The notes beneath the pieces were generated by a model. The model was not told where the DNA came from. It saw nothing but the letters and a program-made list of their open reading frames with translations, and did no database searches. The translations under genes and the position numbers were made by a program. A DNA stretch of 57,722 bases from Vibrio anguillarum (GTDB taxonomy: Bacteria; Pseudomonadota; Gammaproteobacteria; Enterobacterales; Vibrionaceae). The stretch covers positions 1 to 57,722 of the forward strand of contig NZ_JAHGUP010000031.1 in NCBI RefSeq assembly GCF_001989995.2, read 5' to 3'. Below, piece after piece: positions 18,701-26,195 of the stretch (positions are counted from its first letter, which is position 1; every line of letters begins with the position of its first letter).

Positions 18701-21289
18701 AACAAAATCAAGTAGCCCATTGTCTCGCCACTTCACCAAATCACCAGTGCGGTACATTATCTTGCCATACGCAAAGGGGTTCGCCACAAAACGTTCTGCT
18801 GTCATACTTGGCTGGTTGAGGTAGCCCTTTGCTAACCCCGCACCCGATAAATAAAGCTCACCCACCTCACCAATAGCGACAGGCTCTAAATTTTCATCAA
18901 GCACGTAAACACAAGCTCCGGCAATCGGTCGACCAATGACAGGCGATGCATCTGCATCAAGCGAAGCGCTGATCGCATCAACCGTAAATTCTGTTGGTCC
19001 ATAAAAGTTTTCCACCAGCAGTTCGGGAAACTCACTCACACGTGACCAAAGCTTTTGTGGTATGGCTTCACTACCAATCAAAACTAACGTCGGCACGTGA
19101 GCACTCGTCATTAATCCACTATCGAGCATTTGATCAAACAGTAAAGGCGGTAAATCAAGAGCATCGATATTATCTTCAGCAACACACTGAACCAGTTCGT
19201 AGGCGTCTTTCCGTTGTTCATCGTCATACAAATACATAGTATGGCCAGACAACATCCAGAGTACTTGCTCCCAAGAAGCATCGAAGGAGAATGACGTCGT
19301 ATGCGCTGCACGAACAGTAATAGCTTGTTCTGGTAACTGACGACGTGTCGCCAGTTTTCTGATAGCCGCAGAAAAAATCGAACCTTGATGAGAGCGCAGT
19401 AAATTCAACAGCGCTCCATGTGTGTTCATGACCCCTTTCGGGTGACCAGTCGAACCTGAAGTAAAGATGATATAAGCCACGTCGCTGTGACTGATCGTCG
19501 GTTTGGGTTGTGGCGCAGTGTGAATGCGAGCCAATTCAGGAAGAGCAATAAACCTAGGGACGTAGCTTATCGATGAATAAGCCATGTTTTGCTCATCCTC
19601 CTCCACAACTAAGCACCAAGGACGTGCTTGTTCAACAATCGATTCAATACGTTCTATGGGATAATCAAGATCGATAGGCAGGTAAATCGCACCCGCTCGC
19701 AAAATCGCTAGCATAGTCACGACGCTTTCAGGCCCACGTCGTAACGCGACACCTGCAATATCACCTTGGCGCAAGCCCGCGGTAATCAGTTGATCCGCTC
19801 GAGTTTCAATGAGGTGATTGAAGGCATCAAATGTCCAACGCTGCTGTTTAAACACCAAGGCATCTTCGTTTGGCTTGCTCTCAACTGTCTGCTGCCACAC
19901 ATCCAGCACGGTTTGCTCTGTTTCATGTTCATGTTGTGGCCCCACCGACCACAAAGCAATCTGCTGCTTCTCGCTCGGCGGGATTAACTCTACCAAATCA
20001 AGTGGCTGTGTTGGATGGTTGGCAATCTGCTCTACCATCGCAACGAAACGAGCGGCATGAAGTTCTAATGACTCTTGGCTATATTTGGTGCTGTTGGCCG
20101 TGATATTAACACTCAGTGTCTGACCATCGAGCACTGGCGAAAATTCAATCTCATCAATCGGACCTGCCGAGAGGATATGTGTCTCAGTCTCTACGCCAGA
20201 TAAACTCAATGTAGCTTCAAAGGGTTTAAAGTTGAGTATCGGGCCATAGAGCGGCTGGCCTACTAATCCCAAATCACGTTGGATCTGCTCAGCGCCATAC
20301 ATTTGATGGCGACGAACTTGGCGGATGGTTTTATTCATCTCTCGCGCCACATCAATAATGCTCATTTGTGGATGAAGTGACAGCGCCACCGGCAGTACAT
20401 TCACTACCGCACCAGCGGCACAAGTGGCGGCATTGCCCATTCGGCGCATAAAGGGGACACCAACACACACTTGCTCTTGCCCAGAATGTAAATGGAGATA
20501 AGCAAATACCATCGCCATCGCAAGCTCGGCGGGTAACAACTGTGGACTATAGCAAGTTAACCACTCTCCACCGATTAATGGCACGGTGTGAGTGATCGTG
20601 CTCGATGATGTATTGGCTGCGCTACCTGTGGTGAGCGAAATAACATTGGGTAAATGATCCGCTTGCGTTTGCCAAAAGTCGTACGCCTGCTGGCGCGCTG
20701 CTGAGTCTAAAAATTGCTGATATTCTTGAATTACATTACTAAAAGCGCTGAACTCTTGAGGTTTCGCAGCGCCAATCCGCCAATGGTTATAAAGTTGGCA
20801 GATGTATTGACTGATGGCATTCACACTGAACCCATCCACATCAATATGATGGTAACGTTGATACCAAAACCATTGCGGTGCATTGCTTGAACCAACATCA
20901 ATTAAACAGTGTCGGAAACGTCTCTTTCTTGATGAAATGTCCAACCGCTGCGCAAGATCGTGCTTCATCCACTCCCGAGCCGACTCTTCTGGTAAGGCGG
21001 CTTGTGAAAAGTCGAGGATTTCAAGCCACTGCCCTTCTTCATCCGCTGGATAAAACTGCTGCCTCACGCTGCCATCGCTCTCTAGATAATGGCAGTGAAG
21101 GGAATCAACGCCTTGCAAGCCGATGGCTACCGCGTTTGAAAATAACTCAATATCGATTTGACCTTGAATCACCACGTAGTGGGCAACATTAAATTGCTCT
21201 GGATTGGGCATCATCTGCTCGGCAAACCAAATACCTTGCTGTGTGCCGATAAGAGGCCACTGATCCTCTTGCACTGATGAGTTGTGCAT
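12800..21289 (-). CDS. vabF: Two-module NRPS making DHB-D-(Arg)-L-Ser
   Basis: Counting residues from the upstream ATG at 21313 (2837 in all), the domains are C1 (about 15-450, HHIDVDG 155-161), A1 (460-975, FTSGSTGHPKG 617-627), T1 (Ser1024), E (1075-1510, HHFLIDG 1198-1204, NYLGRF), C2 (1535-1965, HHLVVDG 1678-1684), A2 (1985-2500), T2 (Ser2540) and TE (2590-2837, GYSFGG with Ser2674, His2809). A2 pocket residues D2179, V2180, W2183, H2222, F2253, S2255, L2278, V2286, D2287 and K2486 spell the EntF serine code. A1 has D678, A679, E682, D720, V744, I746, F770, V778, D779 and K970, acidic and fitting a cationic residue. The E domain makes it D. This is the vanchrobactin architecture. ATG at 21289 has AGGA eight bases upstream and is preferred. 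Confidence 0.95.
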   Translation of the reverse strand: MHNSSVQEDQWPLIGTQQGIWFAEQMMPNPEQFNVAHYVVIQGQIDIELFSNAVAIGLQGVDSLHCHYLESDGSVRQQFYPADEEGQWLEILDFSQAALPEESAREWMKHDLAQRLDISSRKRRFRHCLIDVGSSNAPQWFWYQRYHHIDVDGFSVNAISQYICQLYNHWRIGAAKPQEFSAFSNVIQEYQQFLDSAARQQAYDFWQTQADHLPNVISLTTGSAANTSSSTITHTVPLIGGEWLTCYSPQLLPAELAMAMVFAYLHLHSGQEQVCVGVPFMRRMGNAATCAAGAVVNVLPVALSLHPQMSIIDVAREMNKTIRQVRRHQMYGAEQIQRDLGLVGQPLYGPILNFKPFEATLSLSGVETETHILSAGPIDEIEFSPVLDGQTLSVNITANSTKYSQESLELHAARFVAMVEQIANHPTQPLDLVELIPPSEKQQIALWSVGPQHEHETEQTVLDVWQQTVESKPNEDALVFKQQRWTFDAFNHLIETRADQLITAGLRQGDIAGVALRRGPESVVTMLAILRAGAIYLPIDLDYPIERIESIVEQARPWCLVVEEDEQNMAYSSISYVPRFIALPELARIHTAPQPKPTISHSDVAYIIFTSGSTGHPKGVMNTHGALLNLLRSHQGSIFSAAIRKLATRRQLPEQAITVRAAHTTSFSFDASWEQVLWMLSGHTMYLYDDEQRKDAYELVQCVAEDNIDALDLPPLLFDQMLDSGLMTSAHVPTLVLIGSEAIPQKLWSRVSEFPELLVENFYGPTEFTVDAISASLDADASPVIGRPIAGACVYVLDENLEPVAIGEVGELYLSGAGLAKGYLNQPSMTAERFVANPFAYGKIMYRTGDLVKWRDNGLLDFVGRCDHQIKIRGFRIELGDVESAINAIDGVNTTVVVAEPVGDTHRLLAYCTLEKGAQGESVQPTFTEQRLQSLIAQALPDYMQPTNVMILDAFSLNVNGKIDRKALPKYSAGMRSERVAPITQPEQLLCDAITELLGVSDVGMSDDFFNLGGDSISAMSLGTRLRTAGYDLRPKAIFAARQLGMMAGQMVPLQQQQREKQEGIIRPLPMWQWFEETFSNTTSYVQSVLVEVESETQLAHLQASLVQLVANHSVCRLVQKEQQYHIEALQNLDVKNWVESVSVERLDGPVLDSLFSQRSQSMSISSGQLLRLVMITERSGRKNLMILAHHFLIDGVSWRILLPQLQALTQAQVTGEVAVISEEVTGIHCWSKALYQHLAVAAAQMPFWRAQAQRAVAPIKDPVDKIRMTHWRTPLSHAVTQPLLELPTHQTNLDIEEMLLAAITGVIARLYGCDEIKVNVESHGREECKEGIDLNQTLGWFTTEYPLIISVPKQGDYRERLREVKQSKRSVKDKGLGYMVLRYLDNPYRDELRTLANTRQPSLLFNYLGRFQSSDGQWSPQQYSGQFADTFAVTLNSERALQHPLELNIFVEESATPRLVLNWSWNAHLFSQQEMVSLSQQIESELLKIQQALQVSDSAEFDLSVPADYTEPGITLRQASLLQHHYGKLADVLPALPLQEGLLFQSQLGDKNSSYNSTTRLTFQGQLSEHRVSEALNAVIRRHPQLLARFDSSILGRTVQVMTQVNPSWPLTRYDITNMSGDEQSALIDQLEKQELSRQFGLNDPTHSLLQAQLIFHGDQQSTLLLSAHHLVVDGWSTPILLNDFLSAYAQGVSNLPPVTVGYAHVVSQLTQRDKTVATELWRKVLADVQPCMAFDDIPLSEEVNEHQLWLSKHKTDQLNQCLRHHGLTMSTLMQGLWASILASMTGREEVVFGTPISGRFSRIAGIDEQIGLFSNTVPVRVTLQPHLSLSEQLKAHQAIQIQLLEHDELGLGEIQQLVGGKTLFDTLLVVENYPDHSRWYQQDFSGAKLMAIHNRGYTHYPLTILVLPGEQLHILFEYRDRVGVAKQIVQRFEQMLDEFMVSSDKPFAEWDLRLSGEIELQQRVNQTKTAVERMTLRDLMITQQQRSPHQLALIDSEHRFTYQALAEQVAAIADLLLQQGVKAGDIVAVALPRSATLSLAIYSIIECGAAYLPLDVGYPDERLAYMINDAKPALIITCSSFTSRFEGLAALLLLDKLPAPVRAEERQNRADGLTPSNAAYLLYTSGSTGNPKGVLVSHQAIVNRLKWMQHQYPLSSDDVVLQKTPCSFDVSVWEFFWPLLEGASLVMAPAEAHKDPEWLLQIIDDYHVTTMHFVPSMLAAFMASIEATHPTGFTVAPSLKQVFCSGEALAKELCHQYARRINAPLHNLYGPTEAAVDVTYYPAYGEALNASVGRSAPIGLPVWNTQVYVLDSFLRAVPIGVPGELYLAGEQLAIGYFNRSALTADRFIANPFTCGERMYRTGDVVRWLACGSIEYLGRSDDQIKIRGQRVELGEIESALQALPAVKQAVVCAQTLSTHSGMLGADERQIIGYVIAHDMSVTNGEKLRAELSEHLPAHMVPAAIVLLDHYPLSANGKLDKKALPRPNDVAARVGRKAHPGLETQLVTLFAQVLAVETLFADDDFFTLGGHSLLAMKLAADIRRALNLPVTVGQIMVNPTVEKLASLLLDEDAFNDPTLAGFGEVLPIRAGSGPALFCVNSASGFAWQYTGLPKYLTGHYPIYGLQSPRPGGAMATSETMEEVCDRLLPVLREIQPFGPYHLLGYSFGGIVAQKLAAKLQQQGEEVHFLGLLDTYPPEGQSWDGPMDEEEQYEIEREKEQFLAINELTDIELDEQRLAMFNEITANYEDAVRLLAQAQTSDYQGPAHLFVAQRTVPDGYDIDAHWQSFVGQLIKHQFDCSHEDILAPENVRQIGECLNTLLESKAALKK

Positions 21290-21300
21290 CTCTTTATTCC

Positions 21301-21334
21301 TAACAAAAGTCATTGCCTATGTCCCTTTTTGTTA
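21301..21334 (-). promoter_or_regulatory. Hairpin at the vabF translation start
   Basis: TAACAAAA (21301-21308) and TTTTGTTA (21327-21334) form an 8-bp perfect inverted repeat with an 18-base loop. In the minus-strand mRNA the 3' arm abuts the AGGA ribosome site of the 21289 start, and the alternative ATG (21313) lies in the loop. Translational control is possible but unproven. Confidence 0.45.
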
Positions 21335-21394
21335 CCCCGCTTAACAAGCATGAATGAACAGCGCCGCTATTGCAGGAGTCAAAACTCGTTTGGT

Positions 21395-21589
21395 TTAAGC
21401 TCGAATATCTAACCACTGAGCTTCGATGTAGTTGCAACACTCTTGTTTTGACCTCGGTCCAAGGATGGCTTGCCAACCAGCGGGAATGGCTTTGAATTCT
21501 GGCCATAAACTGTATTGATTATGCGAATTGATCAGCACTAAAAATTGATGCTTAGATTCATCAAAAGGGTTGGTGTATTTTTCTGACAT
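21395..21589 (-). CDS. MbtH-like NRPS accessory protein
   Basis: The 64-residue protein has the MbtH signature: FLVLINSHNQYSLWPEF followed by KAIPAGW and then a short helix. MbtH proteins bind adenylation domains and help them fold or work, as YbdZ does for EntF. It sits between vabH (21 bp upstream) and vabF (about 105 bp downstream) on the same strand, exactly where a partner of VabF would be expected. It is short enough to be missed in automated annotation. I do not know a settled vab symbol for it. Family assignment is firm; dependence of VabF on it is inferred. Confidence 0.92.
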   Translation of the reverse strand: MSEKYTNPFDESKHQFLVLINSHNQYSLWPEFKAIPAGWQAILGPRSKQECCNYIEAQWLDIRA

Positions 21590-21610
21590 ATTTCTCTCTA
21601 CCGCTGAAAA

Positions 21611-22939
21611 TTAAAGATAAGGTTCTAAAACATATGACAAGCCATCGATGATCCCGCCGCGCCAACAGAGTCGATCATGACCGCCGTCAAACAGACGAAA
21701 TTGAATCCGATGCTGTTGTGAAGCCAACTGTTGGTATAGATCTCGACTTAAATCGATCATGATGTCTTCGCCACTGCCCACTTCGAGGAAAAGCGCAAGA
21801 CGTGAATTGGCACCTAAACCTTGATGTACCTCTTGGCTCATTTTGCTTAATCGCGAGTCGCTTTTCGGTGGACAATATTCACTGGGGGGTTTAACGATCG
21901 AGAAATCGGGCCACCAAAATGAACCCGATTGACAAACCACAGAACCGAATCGCTGCGGCCAGTGTAATGCTGCGTACATTGCCGCTAAGCCTCCTAAACT
22001 CTGGCCTACGATCACCGTTTGGTCTGCATCGCGGGTTACTCTGACGCGCTCGTTAATCGAGGGGAGTAACTCCTCCATCACGGATTGCCAAAACAGCGGA
22101 TTACAACTGAGATCATCACTGCGTTGTTGAGCGCTAATTTCATCAATCAACACATAGAGCGCCGCTGGAAGCTTTCCACTGTGGGTCGCCTGTGAAAGAG
22201 CCTCATAAACCGGCATCGATTGAGACCAAAAACGGCCATCGAGCATCAATACCAAAGGTAACGGCTCAGTAGTGGGTCTTTGCGCGGTCGAATAAAGCCA
22301 AATCTCGCGCGATGTACCGAGCAAAGTGCTGCGCCAAGTAAAGGTCGAATCAGCACTTTTGAAGCACTGACCTTGCGCTGAATCGAAACCGAGCCACTCT
22401 GTTTGCGTAAGCGCTTTAGGCATATGACAAGGTGTTTTCGCGCGCCCCCACTCGCATTTTGTCAAATCATTTTGAGCCAGTGGATCAGCGCAACTCAGTG
22501 GAAAAATGGAACGTAGCCATTGCCGATGTTGGTGGCGCATTGCATCATATGAACCTTGGTAACTCGGCTGCACTAACGCTTCTGGGACAGGAATAAAAGA
22601 GTACCCTCCTCGCCAACTCTGTTTGACGCTATCGATATAAAACCACACATCGGTATTATCGATATGAGTAAACTTCGCCATCGAAAAACTGTGATGATCG
22701 GTGACACCATTAATATCAACGTAGATCGCTTTATTTGCGGCCACACTCTGCTTCGGCTCACGCCATAAAAAAAGCAACTTTGCATATTCACCATTTATTT
22801 CAATCACATAAGGCATGCCGAACGATTGCACATGTGCCCACCAAGGCTCGTCACCAATAGAGCCGCCCTCTTGAATAAAACGGGCCAATACCTCATTGAG
22901 CTCAGCCCTCTCTTGTAAGCTCTCCTGATTAACAGCCAT
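21611..22939 (-). CDS. vabH: Siderophore esterase, Fes-like
   Basis: The 442-residue protein has the two-part layout of enterochelin esterase: an N-terminal domain (about 1-190, beta-rich) and an alpha/beta-hydrolase domain. The latter carries VIVGQSLGGLAAMYA with the nucleophile Ser, an acidic EVGSGEDIMID loop, and GGHDRLCWR with the catalytic His. Fes-like enzymes hydrolyse serine ester bonds of ferric siderophores in the cytoplasm, releasing iron. Its presence beside a Ser-terminating NRPS fits either an oligoester product or use of related imported siderophores. ATG at 22939 follows GGGTGG by eight bases; an upstream GTG has no better site. It leads the vabH-mbtH-vabF-vabS direction and is divergent from fvtA. 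Confidence 0.92.
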   Translation of the reverse strand: MAVNQESLQERAELNEVLARFIQEGGSIGDEPWWAHVQSFGMPYVIEINGEYAKLLFLWREPKQSVAANKAIYVDINGVTDHHSFSMAKFTHIDNTDVWFYIDSVKQSWRGGYSFIPVPEALVQPSYQGSYDAMRHQHRQWLRSIFPLSCADPLAQNDLTKCEWGRAKTPCHMPKALTQTEWLGFDSAQGQCFKSADSTFTWRSTLLGTSREIWLYSTAQRPTTEPLPLVLMLDGRFWSQSMPVYEALSQATHSGKLPAALYVLIDEISAQQRSDDLSCNPLFWQSVMEELLPSINERVRVTRDADQTVIVGQSLGGLAAMYAALHWPQRFGSVVCQSGSFWWPDFSIVKPPSEYCPPKSDSRLSKMSQEVHQGLGANSRLALFLEVGSGEDIMIDLSRDLYQQLASQQHRIQFRLFDGGHDRLCWRGGIIDGLSYVLEPYL

Positions 22940-23015
22940 CACTAAAACCACCCCATATCAAGCCTAGTATTTTTGAAACATAGAAGCTAAGTAGCATAAA
23001 ACTGCATTGATGATA

Positions 23016-23044
23016 TTGCAAATAATAACAATTATCATTAACAT
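23016..23044. promoter_or_regulatory. Fur box in the vabH-fvtA divergent promoter
   Basis: AATAATAACAATTATCATT (23021-23039) matches the Vibrio Fur pattern at 17 of 19 positions. For fvtA, TTGCAA (23016-23021) and TAACAT (23039-23044) are 17 bases apart with the Fur box filling the spacer. One site may serve both directions. Confidence 0.75.
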
Positions 23045-23115
23045 TACAACCAGCAACAGTTGATTCGATAATGGTTGCAGCAACATCATTTTTTCTATTA
23101 AGGAACTTTTAGGTC

Positions 23116-25191
23116 ATGAAGCCCATGGATATGAATAACGGTAAGGCAGTCAGAAATATCAATAAGACTCAACTCGCCACACTGATTGGCATCCTCTGCG
23201 TGAGTACTAGCGCAAATGTTGTCGCGGAACAGCTCGAAAAAAAAGAGCCACAGAAAAAGCAAGATACTGTGGTTGTGGTGGGTGAGAAATTGGGAGGAAC
23301 ACTGGCCGAAAACACCAGTTCGCTCACCCTATTCACCGATGAAGTGGATGATGGTGAAAGCCGAGATTATTACGATCTGCTCGACCGCGTACCAAACGTA
23401 CTCAATGCACCTTCGGGCATTCCACACATTCGTGGGGTCGATGGACGTGGCCCTGGCGAAGGTTTTCTGACCTTCATGACAGGCGCAACACCGCGCGTCA
23501 ATACAACGGTAGACGGCGTGTCTGAATCTTGGTCTGGAGAAGCGTTTGGCAAAGCTGGACTGTGGGATACAGAACAAGTGGAAGTCTATAAAGGGCCACA
23601 ATCCACCAACCAAGGCCGCAATAGTATTGCCGGTGCGGTTGTGATCAAAACTAAGGATCCAACGTTCCACCGTGAGGGTAAAGTTCGCGCTGGTTATGAA
23701 AATGAAGACAGTAAATATCATCTCGCAGGGGTCGTGTCGGCACCTCTGGTTGAAGATACTTTAGCGTTTCGTCTTGCCGCCGAAGGTACCAAAGGCAATA
23801 CCCCTATCGATTACTCTCTGCCTAACGGCGATCAGTACCCTTGGGATCCTTCCGAGCTCGAATCCTATAATGTCCGTGGTAAATTATTGTGGAAACCCCA
23901 AGGAAATGACAAGCTAACAGCCAAGCTAACGGTTGGTAGCCGTAATGAAGAGGGGCAATATACCAACTTCGTTACCAAGCCGGGCACACTTGAACTGCAT
24001 AGCAAAAGTGGCACGCGTCGCCAAGAAACCAAAAGCTGGAATATCAACCTAGACGTCAATTATGTGATTAATGATGAACTGACAACGGATATTTTAGTCG
24101 CCCATCGTAACTACACCACCAAGTTCAAAGCTTATCCTGATACTAATTGGTATGGTGATGTGGATGAAGATAACTACACCGCAGAAGCAAAGCTTACATA
24201 TCAATCACTTGATGAAAAGTACAATGCGATTCTAGGCCTAGCCAGCTTCTTCAAAGATCAATACACCGAAACAGACTCATTAAAACGTAAAGATGAAGTT
24301 TTAACCAACTCAATCTACTTTGATTCAAGAATTCGTTTGGATAATCGCTGGCAGCTATTATTAGGTGCACGTTATGAAAGAGATGAACTGAAGCGAGATT
24401 TCGATCACGCTACCCTACCACTCGATTTTAAAGCCGATGAAGATGACGGCATCCTATTGCCTAAGATTGGTCTATTACTTGATGTCTCAGATCACTCAAC
24501 TCTCGGTCTTACGGCCCGTAAAGGCTACAATGCTGGTGGATTAGGCTATAACGAGTACAAAGAAGAAGTTTTTGTTTTTGAACAAGAAAAAGTCTGGAGC
24601 TACGAGCTAAGTTCTCGTTCAAGCTTCCTGGATGACAAGCTGGATCTGACCGCTAACCTGTTCTACAACGACTACAAAAATTATCAAACTTCGGTCTCTG
24701 GTGACAGCGGAAAACGCTTCGACACCTATATCACCAATATACCGAAAGGGAAAACTTACGGTACGGAAGTTGAAGCCTCTTACTGGTTTGATTCTGGGCT
24801 CGACCTGTTTGCGTTTGTCGGTCTTCTTAAAACGGACATCAGCGAAGGACCAAAAGGTACCTCTACCAATCTCTCAGGCAATGAGTTCAGTTACGCTCCT
24901 AAACTGTCTGCAGGTGCGGGCTTTACGCAACACTTAGATTCTGGTCTATTTTTTGGTGCTCGTGTTAACCACGTTTCCGATTACTATACCGATTTAGCCA
25001 ACACAGAGAGTAAAACGGCAGGCGATTACACCGTGTTCAATCTGAATGCAGGTTACACTCTCAACGATTTGACGATTCGCGCTTACGTGAAAAACGTCAC
25101 TGATGAAGAGTACGTGATTCGCCAGAAAAGTGATCTCTACGAAGTCGGCGGTCCACGCACCTTTGGCATAGTCGCTGATTACCAGTTCTAG
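23116..25191 (+). CDS. fvtA: TonB-dependent ferric-siderophore receptor
   Basis: The 691-residue outer-membrane receptor takes up the ferric siderophore using TonB energy. A signal peptide ends near residue 38 (NVVA then EQ). A TonB-box-like stretch DTVVVVG follows, then a plug domain (IRGVDGRGPGEG, VYKGPQSTNQGRNSIAGAVVIKTKDP) and a 22-strand-type barrel ending in the terminal phenylalanine of YQF. The C-terminal NVTDEEY motif is typical of the family. Its place next to vabH and vabD and its Fur-controlled promoter identify it with the vanchrobactin receptor FvtA. Ligand specificity is from context. An in-frame ATG at 23125 is an alternative start. Confidence 0.92.
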   Translation: MKPMDMNNGKAVRNINKTQLATLIGILCVSTSANVVAEQLEKKEPQKKQDTVVVVGEKLGGTLAENTSSLTLFTDEVDDGESRDYYDLLDRVPNVLNAPSGIPHIRGVDGRGPGEGFLTFMTGATPRVNTTVDGVSESWSGEAFGKAGLWDTEQVEVYKGPQSTNQGRNSIAGAVVIKTKDPTFHREGKVRAGYENEDSKYHLAGVVSAPLVEDTLAFRLAAEGTKGNTPIDYSLPNGDQYPWDPSELESYNVRGKLLWKPQGNDKLTAKLTVGSRNEEGQYTNFVTKPGTLELHSKSGTRRQETKSWNINLDVNYVINDELTTDILVAHRNYTTKFKAYPDTNWYGDVDEDNYTAEAKLTYQSLDEKYNAILGLASFFKDQYTETDSLKRKDEVLTNSIYFDSRIRLDNRWQLLLGARYERDELKRDFDHATLPLDFKADEDDGILLPKIGLLLDVSDHSTLGLTARKGYNAGGLGYNEYKEEVFVFEQEKVWSYELSSRSSFLDDKLDLTANLFYNDYKNYQTSVSGDSGKRFDTYITNIPKGKTYGTEVEASYWFDSGLDLFAFVGLLKTDISEGPKGTSTNLSGNEFSYAPKLSAGAGFTQHLDSGLFFGARVNHVSDYYTDLANTESKTAGDYTVFNLNAGYTLNDLTIRAYVKNVTDEEYVIRQKSDLYEVGGPRTFGIVADYQF

Positions 25192-25205
25192 TTAATAACT
25201 CTGAC

Positions 25206-25255
25206 TCACTCTCCTAGACATCAACACTTTGTTTTTGACTGGGGGAGTGATTTTT
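25206..25255 (+). terminator. Possible terminator after fvtA
   Basis: TCACTCTCC (25206-25214) can pair, with one G-U, with GGGGAGTGA (25242-25250), followed by five T. The loop is long (27 bases), so strength is doubtful. A smaller GAGTG/CACTC hairpin overlaps its end. Confidence 0.45.
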
Positions 25256-25330
25256 CACTCAATCTTAGATAAACGTCACCACGCAGGCGACGCATCGAAC
25301 AAGTTCACTCACTCGATAGGTAAAATAGGC

Positions 25331-26038
25331 ATGCTCATCATTCCAAACTGGCCATCTTTCATCCAATACCACCAGCTTGAAGTGAAGTATCTACCTGAAT
25401 ACAAAAATAAACTTGAAGAGCAAGGGATCTCCCTACCCTCTTCTTTAAACCAAGCCGTGCTAAAACGCCATTGTGAATTTTTAGCTGGCAGGATGTGTGC
25501 AAAACACTGCCTAACCAAACTGGATCAATCACAGTCGCTAACGTTAGAGATTGGCAAGGGGAACCAAGCGGTTTGGCCGCAAAATATCGTAGGCTCAATA
25601 TCCCATTGCCATGGCTACGCTATCGCAGCCGCCACTCACCAGACTCAAGCGTGTGCCGCTCTTGGTATCGATATTGAACAACTCATACGAGATGAATGGC
25701 TCAGTGATATTCGCCAGCAAGTAATGACACCCGCAGAGCACATTTTTGCTCATCACTTTGCCCAATTAGCGAGCTTTATTACGTTGATTTTTTCCGCGAA
25801 GGAATCGATTTATAAAGCCATTTATCCATGGGTTGAACAGGTTCTTGATTTTCACGTGGTAGAACTGATCCATGTTGACAAACACGCCAAACGACTCATT
25901 TTTCAGATTCACACTGATCTTCATCCTTTTTTAAACCCGTCATGCACAATCAGCGTTGGTTACCACTGGCCTGACAGTGAGTATGTACTGACTTGGTGTT
26001 ATTTAAGTCAAGCCCATTTTTCGACGCATAAAAAATAG
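25331..26038 (+). CDS. vabD: 4'-phosphopantetheinyl transferase, EntD-like
   Basis: The 235-residue enzyme transfers phosphopantetheine from CoA to the carrier serines of VabB and VabF. The Sfp/EntD motifs are present: ALGIDIEQL with the magnesium-binding Asp/Glu, and FSAKESIYKAIYP. An N-terminal KRHCEFLAGRMCAK region and GSISHCHGYAIAA are also EntD-like. ATG at 25331 is chosen because conserved sequence begins there; a poor GATAGG site precedes it, and the frame is open to 25229 without recognisable sequence. It follows fvtA by about 140 bp, possibly past a terminator. It ends the siderophore locus; rnfA begins 157 bp later. Confidence 0.9.
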   Translation: MLIIPNWPSFIQYHQLEVKYLPEYKNKLEEQGISLPSSLNQAVLKRHCEFLAGRMCAKHCLTKLDQSQSLTLEIGKGNQAVWPQNIVGSISHCHGYAIAAATHQTQACAALGIDIEQLIRDEWLSDIRQQVMTPAEHIFAHHFAQLASFITLIFSAKESIYKAIYPWVEQVLDFHVVELIHVDKHAKRLIFQIHTDLHPFLNPSCTISVGYHWPDSEYVLTWCYLSQAHFSTHKK

Positions 26039-26195
26039 CCGGCTGACACTGCTTTATAACGCCCCATATCAACCTAATACTGGCGCAGCAGCGTACAAAA
26101 TTCCGTCAAAGGTATAAAACCTTATCTTTCCTTGGTTGTTATTCGCTTGGCAAAGCACGATAATCACCAGATCGGAACTTAAGACTTATATAACT

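Noticed and set aside
21290..21313. ATG at 21313 as the vabF start.
   Set aside because: It is possible but its ribosome site is poor; the ATG at 21289 has AGGA eight bases upstream. Kept as an alternative.
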